DNA of 64,000 bases from Azadirachta indica (GCA_022749755.1 CM040440.1:15549269-15613268); one strand, 5' to 3'. Shown: positions 1 to 11,590, numbered from the stretch's first letter. The notes: generated by a model from the letters alone, not told the origin. Translations and numbers: made by a program.

Positions 1-118
1 AACTCGAAGCTTCCAAAACTCAACTCTTGTCCAGTCTAATCTCTCCATTCTCTTACACTCAAGAATATTTGAACAAACAATTGTAGTCACTAAAATGAAA
101 TATTATTATGTTCTGCAC

Positions 119-1172
119 TCATATTTGAAGTCTGATCCCGGCAAAATCTTTGACAGTAAATCCAACCTTATCAAACTTCCCTCTCTCACTGTTCTCTCTG
201 AATTTTAGATAATCTAAACACACAAATGGCTTGTAAAGTCTCATATTTTCTTCTCCCACAACTTCATCCGGTGCCAAAATCACCTTCTCATCCTCAAAAC
301 ACCAAAAGAAAGCTAGAGAAAGGCGATTTACTGGTTTCCTTAAAACAACACGATGTTCTGATGACCGGATTTTTTTGTTGCTCCAAGCTTCTAACATGTC
401 TCCGATGTTAACTACAAGGGTTCCTTCACATGTTCTTATGTCCATCCACGTGCCTTCTTTTGATTTAACCTGTAGCCCACCAATTTCATCTTGGTAGACG
501 ATAGTCACACAGCTCATATCTGTATGCATTCCAAGGCCTTCTAATTCATCTTCCAAAGTTTCTGGAGGTGTGTAGTTTATAATTCTCAAGTATCCCTGGC
601 AATTCTTGAATTCAGATTCAGAGTATTTTTTCTCAAAACCATCCCCTAAACTAGTTAACAAAATCCCTACAATTTTCTTTGATAACTCTATCACCTTGGT
701 TCCATATTCTTGTAACAGCTTACTGTCAGGATTGAAGACAAAAGAAAGAGACAAGTCAAGAACAGGAAGAAAAAAGCACAAGGAGATGAACAGCGATGAT
801 ATATTACCTAAATTCAAAAGTGCTCTGTTGGTCAAAGAGGAAATTTGCAGAACTCTCTGCAGATGCAAAGAAATTTGGTCCAGAAACACGGAGACTCTCA
901 AAGAATGGAGAAGCTATGAAATGAGGAGTATAAGAGTTTAAAGAAGATAAAGGACCAAGTTCAAGCTTGGTGTCGGAAGGGAGATTGAAAATCTGTTTCG
1001 AAAGCATATATACTCTACTGTAAAGCTCTCTTGAGATTCCATGATTGCTGACGAGAAAGAAACCCCATGTCTTGCAGGCTTCAGTGAGAGAGCACATAGA
1101 AGATGTATCTAATGGCTGAGAAATGTCTAAAACTGGAAGCTCCAGAAAAGTTTGAGATTCAGATTGCTGCAT
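119..1172 (-). CDS. 2-oxoglutarate/Fe(II)-dependent dioxygenase (GA-oxidase-like, 2OGD)
   Basis: Two exons, 1172-808 and 722-119, with an 85-bp GT-AG intron (723-807); phases close and give 322 aa, a usual length for plant DOXC-type 2OGDs. An N-terminal DIOX_N region opens with LPVLDIS and contains CKTWGFFLVSNHGIS. The C-terminal double-stranded beta-helix has the iron ligands H188 and D190 (GMHTDMSC) and H245 (SSEHRVVLRKP), and the 2-oxoglutarate-binding pair R255/S257 (NRLSLAFF). All catalytic residues are present, so the enzyme should be active. It most resembles plant 'gibberellin 20-oxidase-like' proteins; the substrate cannot be told from sequence. The reading frame stays open upstream to a TTG at 1187, but the first ATG is at 1172. 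It is divergent from the C2 gene at 3.3 kb. Confidence 0.88.
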
Positions 1173-3319
1173 TTGGACCCGTTTCAATACTGAGAAATGC
1201 AGGCAAAGAACAACTTTACAAGCATCCAGAGTAGGAACAAAAGATATACAAATTCATGCAAACTGCTACCATGTACTCCATATTTGTTAATTCATTTAAA
1301 AATTTAATACACAAGGATATAAAAATGACTACTAGTTAGTTTTTAGGTGAGCGCATTTAGTAAGCTTGAGCATTATATGCTATAAATGTCTTCTAGATAT
1401 ACTTTTAAAGATGAAATTTGGCAGTTTATGGGAAGCAAGTCAATAAAAGCAAGCTTGAATAATTGAATTAGCAGTCAAATGGAGGGCAATGCCAACCTGG
1501 TGAGGAGGAACCCTAAACATATCCTGTATTCTGTTTTATATATATATATATATATATATATGGACACATAACGTCGGGATTCTTGCAAAATAAGTTTCCC
1601 CAGCTTATATTCTTGGTCTGCAAGCATGAAGACTTATAAAAATATGAAATATACCAGAATGTTCTTGTTGTAGAACAAATTATGTCAATCAATTCAAGTG
1701 AAAGAATCCCGAACAGTGGCTACTGACTCATTCTAGAGCTAATAATAAGAGGTCACCAATAATTCCCATTTTAAAATATTCTTTTTATTGCCAACCAAAT
1801 CAATTAACAGATTTTTCTATTTTAAACATTTTACGCAAGGCTTTGATTGGGTTTTTTTTTTTTTTTTTTTAAATTTTAAAATTTTCTCACTTTCGAATTC
1901 GACGTGCTCTTTTATCTTCCTTTTATTTCGCAATTCATCAAAAATCTAGTGAACAATTACTGATTAATATATTGCGCGTTTAAACTATGTCGCTTTAAAG
2001 CGCGTTGCTCACTTCTTAAGCTGGAGTAACGGCTATCAGTACCCCCATTAAACGCGGGAATTTTTTGAAAATGCATTGTTTACTTCTAAAGCTGGAGTAA
2101 AGACTACATATAAGAAATCCTTTTCAAGCTGGGTTTGAGATTCTTTACTGCGCAGGTGTTAGTTCGCGATTTTAGGTTTAGGGTAACATTACTGTTGTTC
2201 TCGTCATTAATTGTTAACTGCTTTTGTTTATCATCAAAAAATTATGCAGATATATATATGTTTATTGCTTTTTGGGTTTTTCTAATTTGCTGTGAGATTC
2301 AGTTAAATGTTTCTTCTGATTTTTGTTGTATAAGTTGATTATGACACGAGTTTTTGTTGTTGCCCAATTTCTAATAATGGGGTTTGATTTGCATGATCCA
2401 CGTTTCCTTTTCCGCTGTAATCGTTGTTGTAAAACCTTAATCGTAAATGATTTTCTTTTCTGTTAATTTGCGGTGACCTTCTGCTGAAAAGATTTTCGTC
2501 TTTGCATTTTATCCTTAAAATTGTATTTTTAGTTTTTAAAGGTGCTCTCTGTTGTTCTGAACCTAGTCCCTAATACATTTGTACTCCGATGAAGACAATG
2601 GAGCATTATGGACATCAAGAATTTCGTGGGAAACACACTAGCCAGGAGAAGTTAATATTCGGTCGTTCCAGCAATGCTCACGAGTGGGCGGAGGTCGTTC
2701 AAGCAGTGCTCGTGCTCTTGATGAAGAGTTAATAAAAATGGTTCAAATTGGTATTTGAAGGATAGACGGCAGTTTAATTGTTATTCATGCATGGGTTTTA
2801 TTCTAATATTCATGCAGGAGTTCTGTGGAAATTATTCGATGAAATATAAAGAAAAATGTTGAAATTAATTTGTGTAGACGGAAAGATGTGGAGAACGATC
2901 GAAAACTTTTGCATGCTAATGGATCTGTAAAGACCAATCTGATGTATTATGATTGAAGAAAATTAGTCTTTTTTTTTTTTTTTAAAGAAAAAAAAATTAT
3001 CTGCAGAAGGTACGTGTATTTATTTTCTTGAAATTGTTTGCTTCTCACTGATGTAAGCACTTATTTTCTTGAAAGGTATAATTGAACAAACTTAAACGGA
3101 TTCTTTTATGAAACCACCTAATAAATTACGAAGAAATGTAACTTATAATTAATTTATTGCCTATGCAGTTACTCCTTGGCATGACTTGATTTAGGATTTA
3201 TTAGAAAGACATGACATTTTCCTTCCAGTGAGTTGATTGTTTAATAGAATGAACTTTTGAAACTAACACTGTTATTAAGTGCTTTACTCTCTCTCTCAGA
3301 CCCACACATATACACACAC
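1173..3319. other. Divergent intergenic region between 2OGD and C2-domain genes
   Basis: About 2.1 kb between two head-to-head start codons, so it should carry both promoters and 5'UTRs. It holds a (TA)n run at 1537-1561, a poly-T run near 1852-1870, and two ~33-bp direct repeats at 2002-2034 and 2072-2105 that share the core GCTGGAGTAA. A CATATAAG TATA-like word at about 2107 could serve the C2 gene, whose 5'UTR may be spliced. No protein gene is supported here. Confidence 0.5.
2002..2105. repeat. Short direct repeat pair (about 33 bp, period about 70 bp)
   Basis: Copies at 2002-2034 and 2072-2105 share ACTTCT-AAGCTGGAGTAA with a few substitutions. They lie just upstream of the TATA-like word that could drive the C2-domain gene, so they may be a promoter element duplication. 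This is seen directly; a regulatory role is inference. Confidence 0.55.
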
Positions 3320-4570
3320 ATGAAAGGAGGAATTCTTGAAGTACTTCTTGTTAATGCTGAAGGCATCAGACACACAAATATATTCGGTACTCATGTCTTT
3401 CTCTCCTTTGCCCCTTGCTACTAATCATAAATCAGTGTTTGATCCTCAATTTTTTTATTGTTCTATTATCGATCACAGGAACACCAGCCTATTATGTCAT
3501 TGCAAAATGTGGAACTCAAGAATATAGAACCAAAGTATCATCAGGTTTAGATGCTTTCAGTTCTGATATGTTGATGCCATGAAACTTCTGATGCTGGTAC
3601 ACTGGGGTATGATAATAACTTCTGTGATGCAGTTCAGGATGAAAAAACTTGGTGGAATGAGAAATTCAGATTTGAATTCCCACTCTCTGATTGGAAAAAT
3701 TTGACACATATCAAATTCAGAATCATGGACACAGAATTCTTCACAGACGGAGGATTTGTTGGTGAAACCATGTAATTTCTTCCTCCCTCTTTTCACACCC
3801 ATTTATTACGCCCCTTTGGTTCCTAAATACTATCATGGGCTAAAAGAAACTGATCTAGCATTTTGTAAAAGAAACTGATTGCTTAATATAATCTGAGTTC
3901 ACATAGGATTAAAAGGTTTCCTAAATATCAGTCTCGAACAACATGTCTCCCTGGGTTACTGTAAATAGGGATGAGATATCAAGAGATGCTGGGATTAATC
4001 TGTGATGACTCTTTGTTGCTTAAGAAATCTACCTGCATATTTATCATTAGTATTTCTTGTCAAACATTGAACTGAGATCATATCAAGCAATATTGTGAAC
4101 AACTGAAATTTGTCATATTTTCTTTTAGCTCTCCCTAAAATGTAATTTAAAATATTTTACTCCGGATGAGTTATTTAAGTGTTGATGCAGATATCACCTT
4201 GGTGGAATAATTGCTGAGGGCAATGACAGAGGAATCATAGACGTGAAACCAGCCCCATGCAATGTAGTGCTCCAAGATAACAGCTATAAAGGACAAATAA
4301 CGGTTGGATTTAAATTCATGGTTAACGTAAGTATGCTTAGATGTAAAGTTTGCAAAAGTTTCCGTCACTACTTTGGTAGCAAAGGACAATAAATCACTGT
4401 AAAATTTGCAGGATGAAGTGCATAAAGAGGGAAGAAAATTTGTTGCACAGGAGAATGCACCAAGACAATCAATTTGTAGATGCATTATTAATCTTTGGAA
4501 GACGTCATGGTTTAGGATCATATTTCACAGGACGAAAGTGAATTCAAAGAACGAGTCCAAAGAAACTTAG
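3320..4570 (+). CDS. Small C2-domain protein (elicitor-responsive protein 3 / 16-kDa phloem protein type)
   Basis: Five exons: 3320-3386, 3479-3544, 3633-3771, 4191-4326, 4412-4570. All introns are GT-AG, phases close, and the protein has 188 aa. It opens MKGGILEVLLVNAEGI, the typical first strand of plant single-C2 proteins. It continues with YYVIAKCGTQEYRTKV, a WWNEKFRFEFPLSDW strand, a second loop IMDTEFFTDGGFVGE and a closing YKGQITVGFKF strand. C2 domains bind membrane phospholipid, often with calcium. Loop 1 (GIRHTNIFGTPAYYV) has no aspartate where calcium-binding C2 domains carry them, while loop 2 keeps acidic residues, so calcium binding is probably weak or lost (inference). The last ~50 residues form a basic, Cys/Trp-containing tail of unknown role. 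Confidence 0.85.
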
Positions 4571-5010
4571 GAGGAGAATGATCATGTATCAGCATTTCTA
4601 ATGCGGTTAGCAGGAGGTAAACTACGTAATGAAACCGATCATTTGCCAAGTGTAAACACGTGAGCATAAATTTTGAATTAATTTTTGATCAGCTGATTAA
4701 TATGTAATTCATCGATAAAGCAGCCAACAGTTTGAATAGTTGAAAGTTGAGCATTCAATTCTTTCGGAGTAGATTTTTTGAAATACGGAGCATAAAGTAG
4801 CTAGTTAATATCAGAATAGTCCCAGTGCATGCCTAATATACTATAATATCAAAATAATAATAATAATAATAAATGAATAAATTCTTTATTGCATTTATAA
4901 TCTATTACCAGAAAAAAAAAAAACTGATAAATAAGTAAAATAAATTCTAAAAGGGAGTAGATTTATCAAGAATGAAGATAATTTTGTAGTTTTTTTGGCA
5001 AGAGTAAGGT
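4571..5010. other. Intergenic, 3' of the C2-domain gene
   Basis: Holds the presumed 3'UTR of the C2 gene, an AAT trinucleotide run near 4852-4872 and A-rich stretches. No gene seen. Confidence 0.5.
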
Positions 5011-5454
5011 TAGGGGTGGGCAAGAAAAATTGAAATTCAAAAAACTGAATTAGAACAAACAGGTTCAGTCTGGTTTTATATATATTTGGTTTTGATTTTA
5101 TTTTTAAGTTTTAAAAAATAAAAAATTTCGGTTAAGTTTTGTTATTAATTTTAAAAATCTGAATAGGACCAAAAATATTATTTTATATTTTTATTGTTAA
5201 AATGACGTTGTATTATATATATTTTAACATTAAGGCAACATTATTTTATAAAAAAAATTGTAAAAAAGACTAAAATTTAAAAAATCAAACTAAAACCAAT
5301 CAGCTCAATCTAACTTGAATAATATCCGATTTAATTCTTATCCAATCTTAATTTTTGATTCAGTCTAATTTAGTCTTAAAAAATAAAAACTCACATTTTT
5401 TTATTTCAGTCCGATTTTAAAGAAATTTGAACAAATCGGACTATATCACATCCA
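5011..5454. mobile_element. hAT-type MITE (444 bp) with 8-bp target-site duplication
   Basis: The left end reads TAGGGGTGGGCAAG, the terminus seen in many plant hAT MITEs (the '...GGGGTGGGCAA' class). The element is AT-rich and non-coding, with reverse-complementary inner stretches (TTCAGTCTGG-TTTT near the left, CAGTCTAATTTAGT near the right). It is flanked by 8-bp words AGTAAGGT (5003-5010) and AGTAAGAT (5455-5462), which match at 7 of 8 bases and fit the 8-bp duplication of hAT elements. The right terminus (CACATCCA) is eroded, so the terminal inverted repeat is imperfect. It encodes nothing and would need transposase in trans. Confidence 0.65.
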
Positions 5455-5462
5455 AGTAAGAT

Positions 5463-5689
5463 TGATCTTTATACCAGATTGAATTAAATTCATGCGCCAT
5501 TTAGAATTATGCTTTGGCTTACGAGATTTTTAAGTGTGTAACATTTTCTGTTGTACACATGTCACACACACCATATAACATGTTGTTTACAATGACAATT
5601 AAAAAGTATATTTTGCAAGTTAGACTGATGATTCGACACAATGAAAAACGTAAAAAGAAAATTGTACAGAATCCAAATCTAGAGACACT
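5463..5689. other. Short AT-rich spacer
   Basis: Lies between the MITE and the PRD3 5' duplicate. No gene is supported. Confidence 0.4.
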
Positions 5690-7097
5690 ATTTTATTTTA
5701 TGCATACTTTTGCATGAGTCAGTTGTATTTGTTTTTTTAAAATTCAAAATATAACGATTTTCCTCTGCTGATATCTTAGGAAAGAACAGTGTTCAAAATA
5801 TTGAAGAAGCTATCTATTTAAAAAAAGATTATATTAGAACTTTGTGATAAATATATTTGACTTCGTTTATATATTAATTTTGAAAAATATTTTTAAAAAT
5901 AATTTCTCCTTGGAAAAAACCTTACTTTACGTCGTTCAAATTCCAGAGATCCAAAAGAAAGCCAAGATAAAAAGTCTCAGGCCCATAGAGAATGGGCTCA
6001 CCCGACCTTTGACCTCGAACCGTATTACCCGCCCACAGGTAGATCCATATTAGAACGCCTATAAATGTAGCCCCTTCCCGCCTTGCTCTTGTTTTAATCC
6101 CCCAACCAATTCGCACACTCCCCCTATGCAAACGGAGATTATGGAAGAGTACGTTAGTCGGTTGAGATGAAATCGCTGATCGATTTCGCCGATCACCTCC
6201 GGTTTCGTTCTGTCGAATTAGAGAATCATTCAATTCACTGTCTCCGTACTCGTAACTAACTCTCTTTCCCCAGAGATTTCAAAACTCAATTGATTCGGGC
6301 GAAATGAAATTGAAGATCAACAAAGCTTGTACTCTCAGCTCCATCTCCGTATTTCCTCCTCATGCAAGGTTTTCTACAATTTGTTTTGCATCAATTTGTG
6401 TCTAGTTCCCTCGAAAATTCAAGAAATATAAGAAAATTATACTTATGGACTGATATTCTCGAAAATTTTACTTGATTGTACCGAATTTTACTATTATGGC
6501 TTAGTTGCTGTCACTTTGCAATTTTATTCAATAAATGTTGTTTATAGTCAAATCCTCTTTTCCTCTGCTGTATCAGCAACCTAACAGAAGGAAAGAATCT
6601 TCCAGTTCGTTTGTGTTTGCTTTAATAATGATCTGAAGGAGATCAACTAATGCATGTAATTGGTTTACGTGAAAATTTTCTAAAAGAAAACATTAGGGCC
6701 TTACCGGAGCTCTGTTGTCTTCATCCTTTAATCATTGGTTGTGATCGACATTGTACACAAAATTTTGCAGGTCTGTATTTGAATTTGTTTTCATTGTGTT
6801 TCTTTTTGATTTTGAGGCCTTTGCAATGGTCCTCGACTCCATTTGGTTGGTGAGAAAATATCTAGGAGAAGAAGATATTTTCAGTTCTCTTGAATGTTAA
6901 TAGGTTTCATTTGCTTTGGGAGACAAAAACTTCCACGCAACTGGGATTCGAGATTTTATGCCTCTGACTGCGCATAGGCCCGATAATCTGAGAGAATGCA
7001 ACGCCATCGATCATATTCATTCAAATTTGTTCATGTTTTTGCTTAATTGCCTTTTCATCTTTGCGTGCTTAAGGAGCTCAAATGCTTTTAGCTCAAA
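5690..7097 (+). pseudogene. Truncated inverted duplicate of the PRD3 5' end (promoter, 5'UTR, exon 1, part of intron 1)
   Basis: This stretch matches the reverse complement of about 57,490-59,010 from end to end. Shared blocks include the upstream TGCATACT-TTGCATG region, the ATTATGGAAGAGTAC 5'UTR block, exon 1 and long intron-1 blocks such as GGAAAGAATCTTCC and TTTGCAATGGTCCTC. Exon 1 (6304-6368) is 65 bp, keeps its ATG and GT donor, and encodes MKLKINKAC then SSISVFPPHA. It differs from PRD3 mainly by Asp-to-Thr at residue 10. Homology stops inside intron 1, before exon 2, so no PRD3 product can be made. The 5'UTR lacks about 80 bp present in the parent, and the parent's TATA-like block is altered. 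It could still initiate transcripts. Confidence 0.85.
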
Positions 7098-7449
7098 TAA
7101 TATTTGTACTTTATGATATTATTTTTTTGTTGTTAAATTCATCTCAGGTCTTGCTTTGAAAAAAACAAAAATACAAAAATTCATCTCAGGTCAACAATTT
7201 TCCTCCGTCATGTCGTTCAAGACAGGTTGTTTCCTTTTTTATGTTGGAGAAATTGACATGCAACCCTATATTTGAGAAAATAAATGTACATTCCTTATGC
7301 TTAGGAAAAATAAATATTCTCTTCAAGTTTAAATAAATGTCATTGTCTTTTATTTCTGTTAGTTAATCGATTGGATTATTATTACTTATATCCATAAACT
7401 TTTAAATAATAAAAAATTAAAAAATAATTAATTTAATTGTAACAATTTA
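7098..7449. other. AT-rich spacer
   Basis: Between the PRD3 5' duplicate and the foldback element. It contains a short repeated phrase around 7138-7192 (AAATTCATCTCAGGTC occurs twice). No gene seen. Confidence 0.4.
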
Positions 7450-8352
7450 ATTTTATTTTAATATTTTTTTACGATATATTTTTTTAATTATAATATAATA
7501 TTTTAATTCTTTTTTAATATTTTCACAATATATTAAGGATTAAATTTTTAATTTATTATTTTAATAAAAAACTTTAGAAAAAATATTATTAAAAAATTTT
7601 AATAATAAGTTAAACCAAACTCATATACTAAAATATTTTAACCATCTCCTTTTACCATTTTATTAATAATTTGATATTTAAATGTCAAAAAAAATTAAAA
7701 TATCTTTTTATATTTTATTTTTATTTGTAATATATTTATTTCAAATATTATATTAAATTCGTTATATTTTCTTAATAAAAATTATGAAAATATAAATAAA
7801 AAAATATAAAAAAGAAGAAAATTTTATGTCATTTATTAATATAATTAATAATTAAATATATTTTATATTATTGTTCGATAATATACTTTAATTTCAAGTA
7901 AATATAAGAAAGAAGAGAATTTTTATTATTTTTTATTGAAAATATATATAACATATATTTATTTTTTTTTTTTTTTTTTTTTATATATTTTATAATTTTT
8001 TAAGGAAAATATAATAAACTTAACATAATTTTTTGAATAGATATGTTATATATAAAAATAAAATGTTAAAAAAAAATATTTTTTTAAAATTTTTTTGATA
8101 ATTAAATATCAAATTATTACTGAAAAAGTAAAAGAAAAAAGTTAAAATTATTTTAGCATGTAAATTTAATTTAACTCATTTTATAGAATTTTTTAATATT
8201 AGTATTTTTTCTTAAATTTTTTATTGAAATAATAAATTAAAAAAATTATTTAGTTCTTAGTATAAGTATTTAGTATATTATAAAAAATATTAAAATAAGA
8301 ACTAATTTTTATAATTAAAAAAAAATATATTGTAAAAAATATTAAAATAAAG
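7450..8352. mobile_element. AT-rich foldback/MITE-like element with long inverted arms
   Basis: The two halves are diverged reverse complements over roughly 400 bp each, folding about a centre near 7,890. Corresponding blocks include TTATTTTAATATTTTTT at both ends, TTAATTTATTATTT-AATAAAAAA, and TAATAATTTGATATTTAA followed by TCAAAAAAA. The order and spacing of blocks agree along the arms, which chance AT-richness would not give. No coding potential. Ends and target duplication are not certain because the flanks are also AT-rich. Most likely an old foldback or MITE insertion. Confidence 0.6.
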
Positions 8353-8525
8353 AAAAATTACAACTTTCCTCGTTAGATTGAGCCTTACTTGATTTTCTTC
8401 TTATTAGATTAAAATTTACAAAACCCCTGTGTTGTTAAGGATTTTTGGTTAAATTAACAAAAAATATGTGCTTTTACATGAATACCCCTCAAATTTTTTA
8501 TAAAATTTTAACAATTGTTAAATAT

Positions 8526-8640
8526 TGTTCTCTTATAAATTTAAGTATAGTTAAAAAGTATTCTCTTATAAATTCGAATACTATTTAAAATTGTTTTCTT
8601 ATAAATTTAAAAACTAATAAAAATAGTCTTCTTATCATAA
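8526..8640. repeat. Degenerate tandem repeat, about 32-33 bp unit, 3-4 copies
   Basis: Successive units begin TTGTTCTCTTATAAATTTAA, then TATTCTCTTATAAATTCGAA, then TTGTTTTCTTATAAATTTAA, with a partial fourth (AGTCTTCTTAT). Seen directly; no function is apparent. Confidence 0.6.
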
Positions 8641-11220
8641 TAAAAGAGAACGATTTTTGATATTTTAAGATACGTCAAAAGAAGACGGTTTATAATACGT
8701 TCTAAAAGAGTTTTTAAAACCGTTTATAACAATTTTAAATGTATAATAGTTTAATAGTGTTACCACCATCTCTTGCTTGTATTGTAAATCTAAAATAATG
8801 CTAGATATGAGTTTAACAAGATAAACTAAAACTAACTTTAGTAATCCTTCATCTTTTGAGAAAAATTACACCTTTCAACTTTTGTTTTGGTTGAAATTCA
8901 AGTAAACTTATTAATAAAGCTTAAATCTACATAATCATCAAGACATTACTTTTGCACTATTTGGAATTTGATGACTTTCGTTGTATTTTAAGCTTGTCCA
9001 CAGTGGCAAAAGTTTTGGCAAACAAAGTTCTTTGGAGAACTCTAATGATTTCTATGTCTTTCTTCAGTATCTCAACATCTTGAATATTGATGTTGAAAAT
9101 GTATGATTCAAGAACATGAAATATTGAAGAGGCAAAAGTGTAGAAAAATAGTCTCGTGATGTTCCAGTCAGCATCTTGTGCAAAGTATCCACTTTATATA
9201 ATAGCCTCTTATGAGTTAAGTAGAGATCCTTACCCAAATGATGTGAACATAATGAATGCCATACCAAACGACCGATACGTACAACTCATGAAAAAGGGAG
9301 GAAAAAAAAAAAAACTCTCAAATAACTTCCAAATCTTCCTTTATATAGGATACTTTACTTGTGTAAACACAAGTTTCAAATTTTTAATTAATTATGCTCT
9401 ACTAAATTATAATATATTTTTTACTGTAAAAAATATGCAACTGAGTAAAATTTCTTCTTCATAGTAATAGACACATGAATATAAGCTTTTCAACTATCTA
9501 ACTTTCAACCTTATTGAATCTATAAAAGTATTCAGATTGAGTTTTTCCACCTCTTTCTGGAATAATAACTATTTTTATAACCAACTTCTTTGAATTTGGG
9601 AACTTGTAAAGAGAAATATTTTGGATTTCTTTATAAGTTTTCTAGAACATTCATGGGTAGTTTTTTGAGTTTGTATTTTGGAAGATACGGCCAAAATTTG
9701 AAAGCATTTTAGATTGATCCGAAGCTGAACTTGAGTTCAATTGAAGACTAATTAGACCCATTAAATGCTTGAACTAGTCTGATTTTTGGCAGAAAAGTGT
9801 GTAAGTGATTAATTTTTTTAAGTTTTGTTTTGCTATATTGCTCTTCAATTAGCATCGTGAGTTTTATGATTCGAGTTTCTAACTTTTGCTGGGTACAATG
9901 ATGGTGAAACAAATTTATGTTAATGTTTGGACTGAAGACATTTTCATCTTTATAAGGTTGACACTAAATATTCCAAGACAATATTTTTAAATATCATTGG
10001 CACATTGATAGTTTTTATCACATGGCTTTTCTCCTCACTACAATCTCTATTTATTATTCTTCTTCTACTCGTAGCTGTAATTCTCATAACACATTTAGTC
10101 TAAGATGGGAGAAATTTAATTTCTTGGGACTTGTTGCTCTTCGGCAGTATAGGAGAAACAATTATAGAAATTTCTTTGGCACTTTTTATCACTAAATTTC
10201 TTGAAGCATTTCAAAGTCGGTGAATATAAGAAAAGACAGAGATGTCTGAACCTTTTTTTTTTTTTTTTTAAATTTATTTTGTTGAATACCGATCGATGCC
10301 TCTAAATATGGGGGTCTGGTCTGACTCCTCTCTTCAATATCACTTTGGAATGTATTTAAAGATCTGCAAGAACCCATATTGTGAATTAATGGACAATATA
10401 TTCCAGTATTCTGCTAATTAATCTATATCCGTTTGCTTCTTCTAGCATTCAAGTACTCAAGAACATAACATGCGTATTTACCGTAACACACAAGAAACAA
10501 TATTGTTTTCTTATATTTCTTCAACAATTTTTGAACGCTGCTCTTCTCCTTAATTACTATAACAAAGACTCTACATGTATCTGTACTTTGACAATAAATT
10601 AACCGGAACATTTCTAAAGAGATTAATGTACGTAGAAAGGATTTTTGTGAAGATCTAAATGATAACACACTCATGTTTTATGGGTTATTACTTATTATAC
10701 AATCTTGTCATACAGGTAATGAAAGCCATCGATCCAATAACAAAGCAAATGATATAAATATTTCAAGCAATATCGATCATTCAACAAATGAACGAGGAAA
10801 TTAAATTTGATGAACAACTTATTTATATAGGTTATGTATAGAAAATTAAAGGAAAGAATAAGAAAGAGACAATTAACGTGATCCCGGAACAAGAACTGCA
10901 ATGGTATGTATAATGTTCAAATTGTAAATATATAGCTGCTAGCTATCTGGCCTTTCTTAGTAGAAACCTCATGTTATCTTAAATATTATTTTAAAGAGAA
11001 GCAAATCTAACTGTTGATTGAATTGAATTTAATTGAATTTCTACACTATTTCGTACGTGTTGTTTGTCTCTCTTTCTTGTCATGTTCTTCATTTCATTTC
11101 TTTTTTATTAATTCATTGACAGATCATGTTACAATTTTGGTGACTGCAGATTAACGCTTGGTAAATCATTTTCCCAATAACATTAATTATCACCAAGACA
11201 ATAATCGTCTAGTAGATTAC

Positions 11221-11264
11221 TTCTTCTTCTTCTTCTTATTATTATTATTATTATTATTATTATT
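11221..11264. repeat. Compound microsatellite (TTC)n(TTA)n
   Basis: A pure TTC run passes directly into a TTA/ATT run over about 44 bp. Confidence 0.9.
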
Positions 11265-11590
11265 TGTCATTTTTTTTCAGTACTTCATTGATAATAGAGG
11301 CAGGCAGCAGCTCTATAATGTTAATCAACAAACTTAATTAATAAGACACTCAAGACCTCGGTTCGTGCATTTGCCCAGTCTATAAAATTAATTACTTTAT
11401 TTTTATGATATTTTTTAGGGAAATATTATTTGACTTTACATATAATTAATTTAATTTCCAAACTAACAATTTCAAACATTTTCAGTGTCAACTGCATGCA
11501 CGTTGGTATCATAAGCCAAATGAGGAGTACACCAGCAAATCAAAACGTAAACCTACAAAGAAATGGGAAGCACGTCTATCTATCTCACAA

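Noticed and set aside
1158..1187. Longer 2OGD start giving five extra N-terminal residues
   Set aside because: The codon at 1187 is TTG, not ATG; the first in-frame ATG is at 1172 and gives a family-typical N-terminus.
2589..2732. 47-codon frame on the + strand starting ATGAAGACAATGGAG
   Set aside because: No recognisable family and no clear splice partners; it may be an upstream ORF in a leader of the C2 gene, but this cannot be supported.
5922..6233. 103-codon frame on the minus strand
   Set aside because: It lies antisense within the promoter/5'UTR of the PRD3 5' duplicate and has no protein resemblance.
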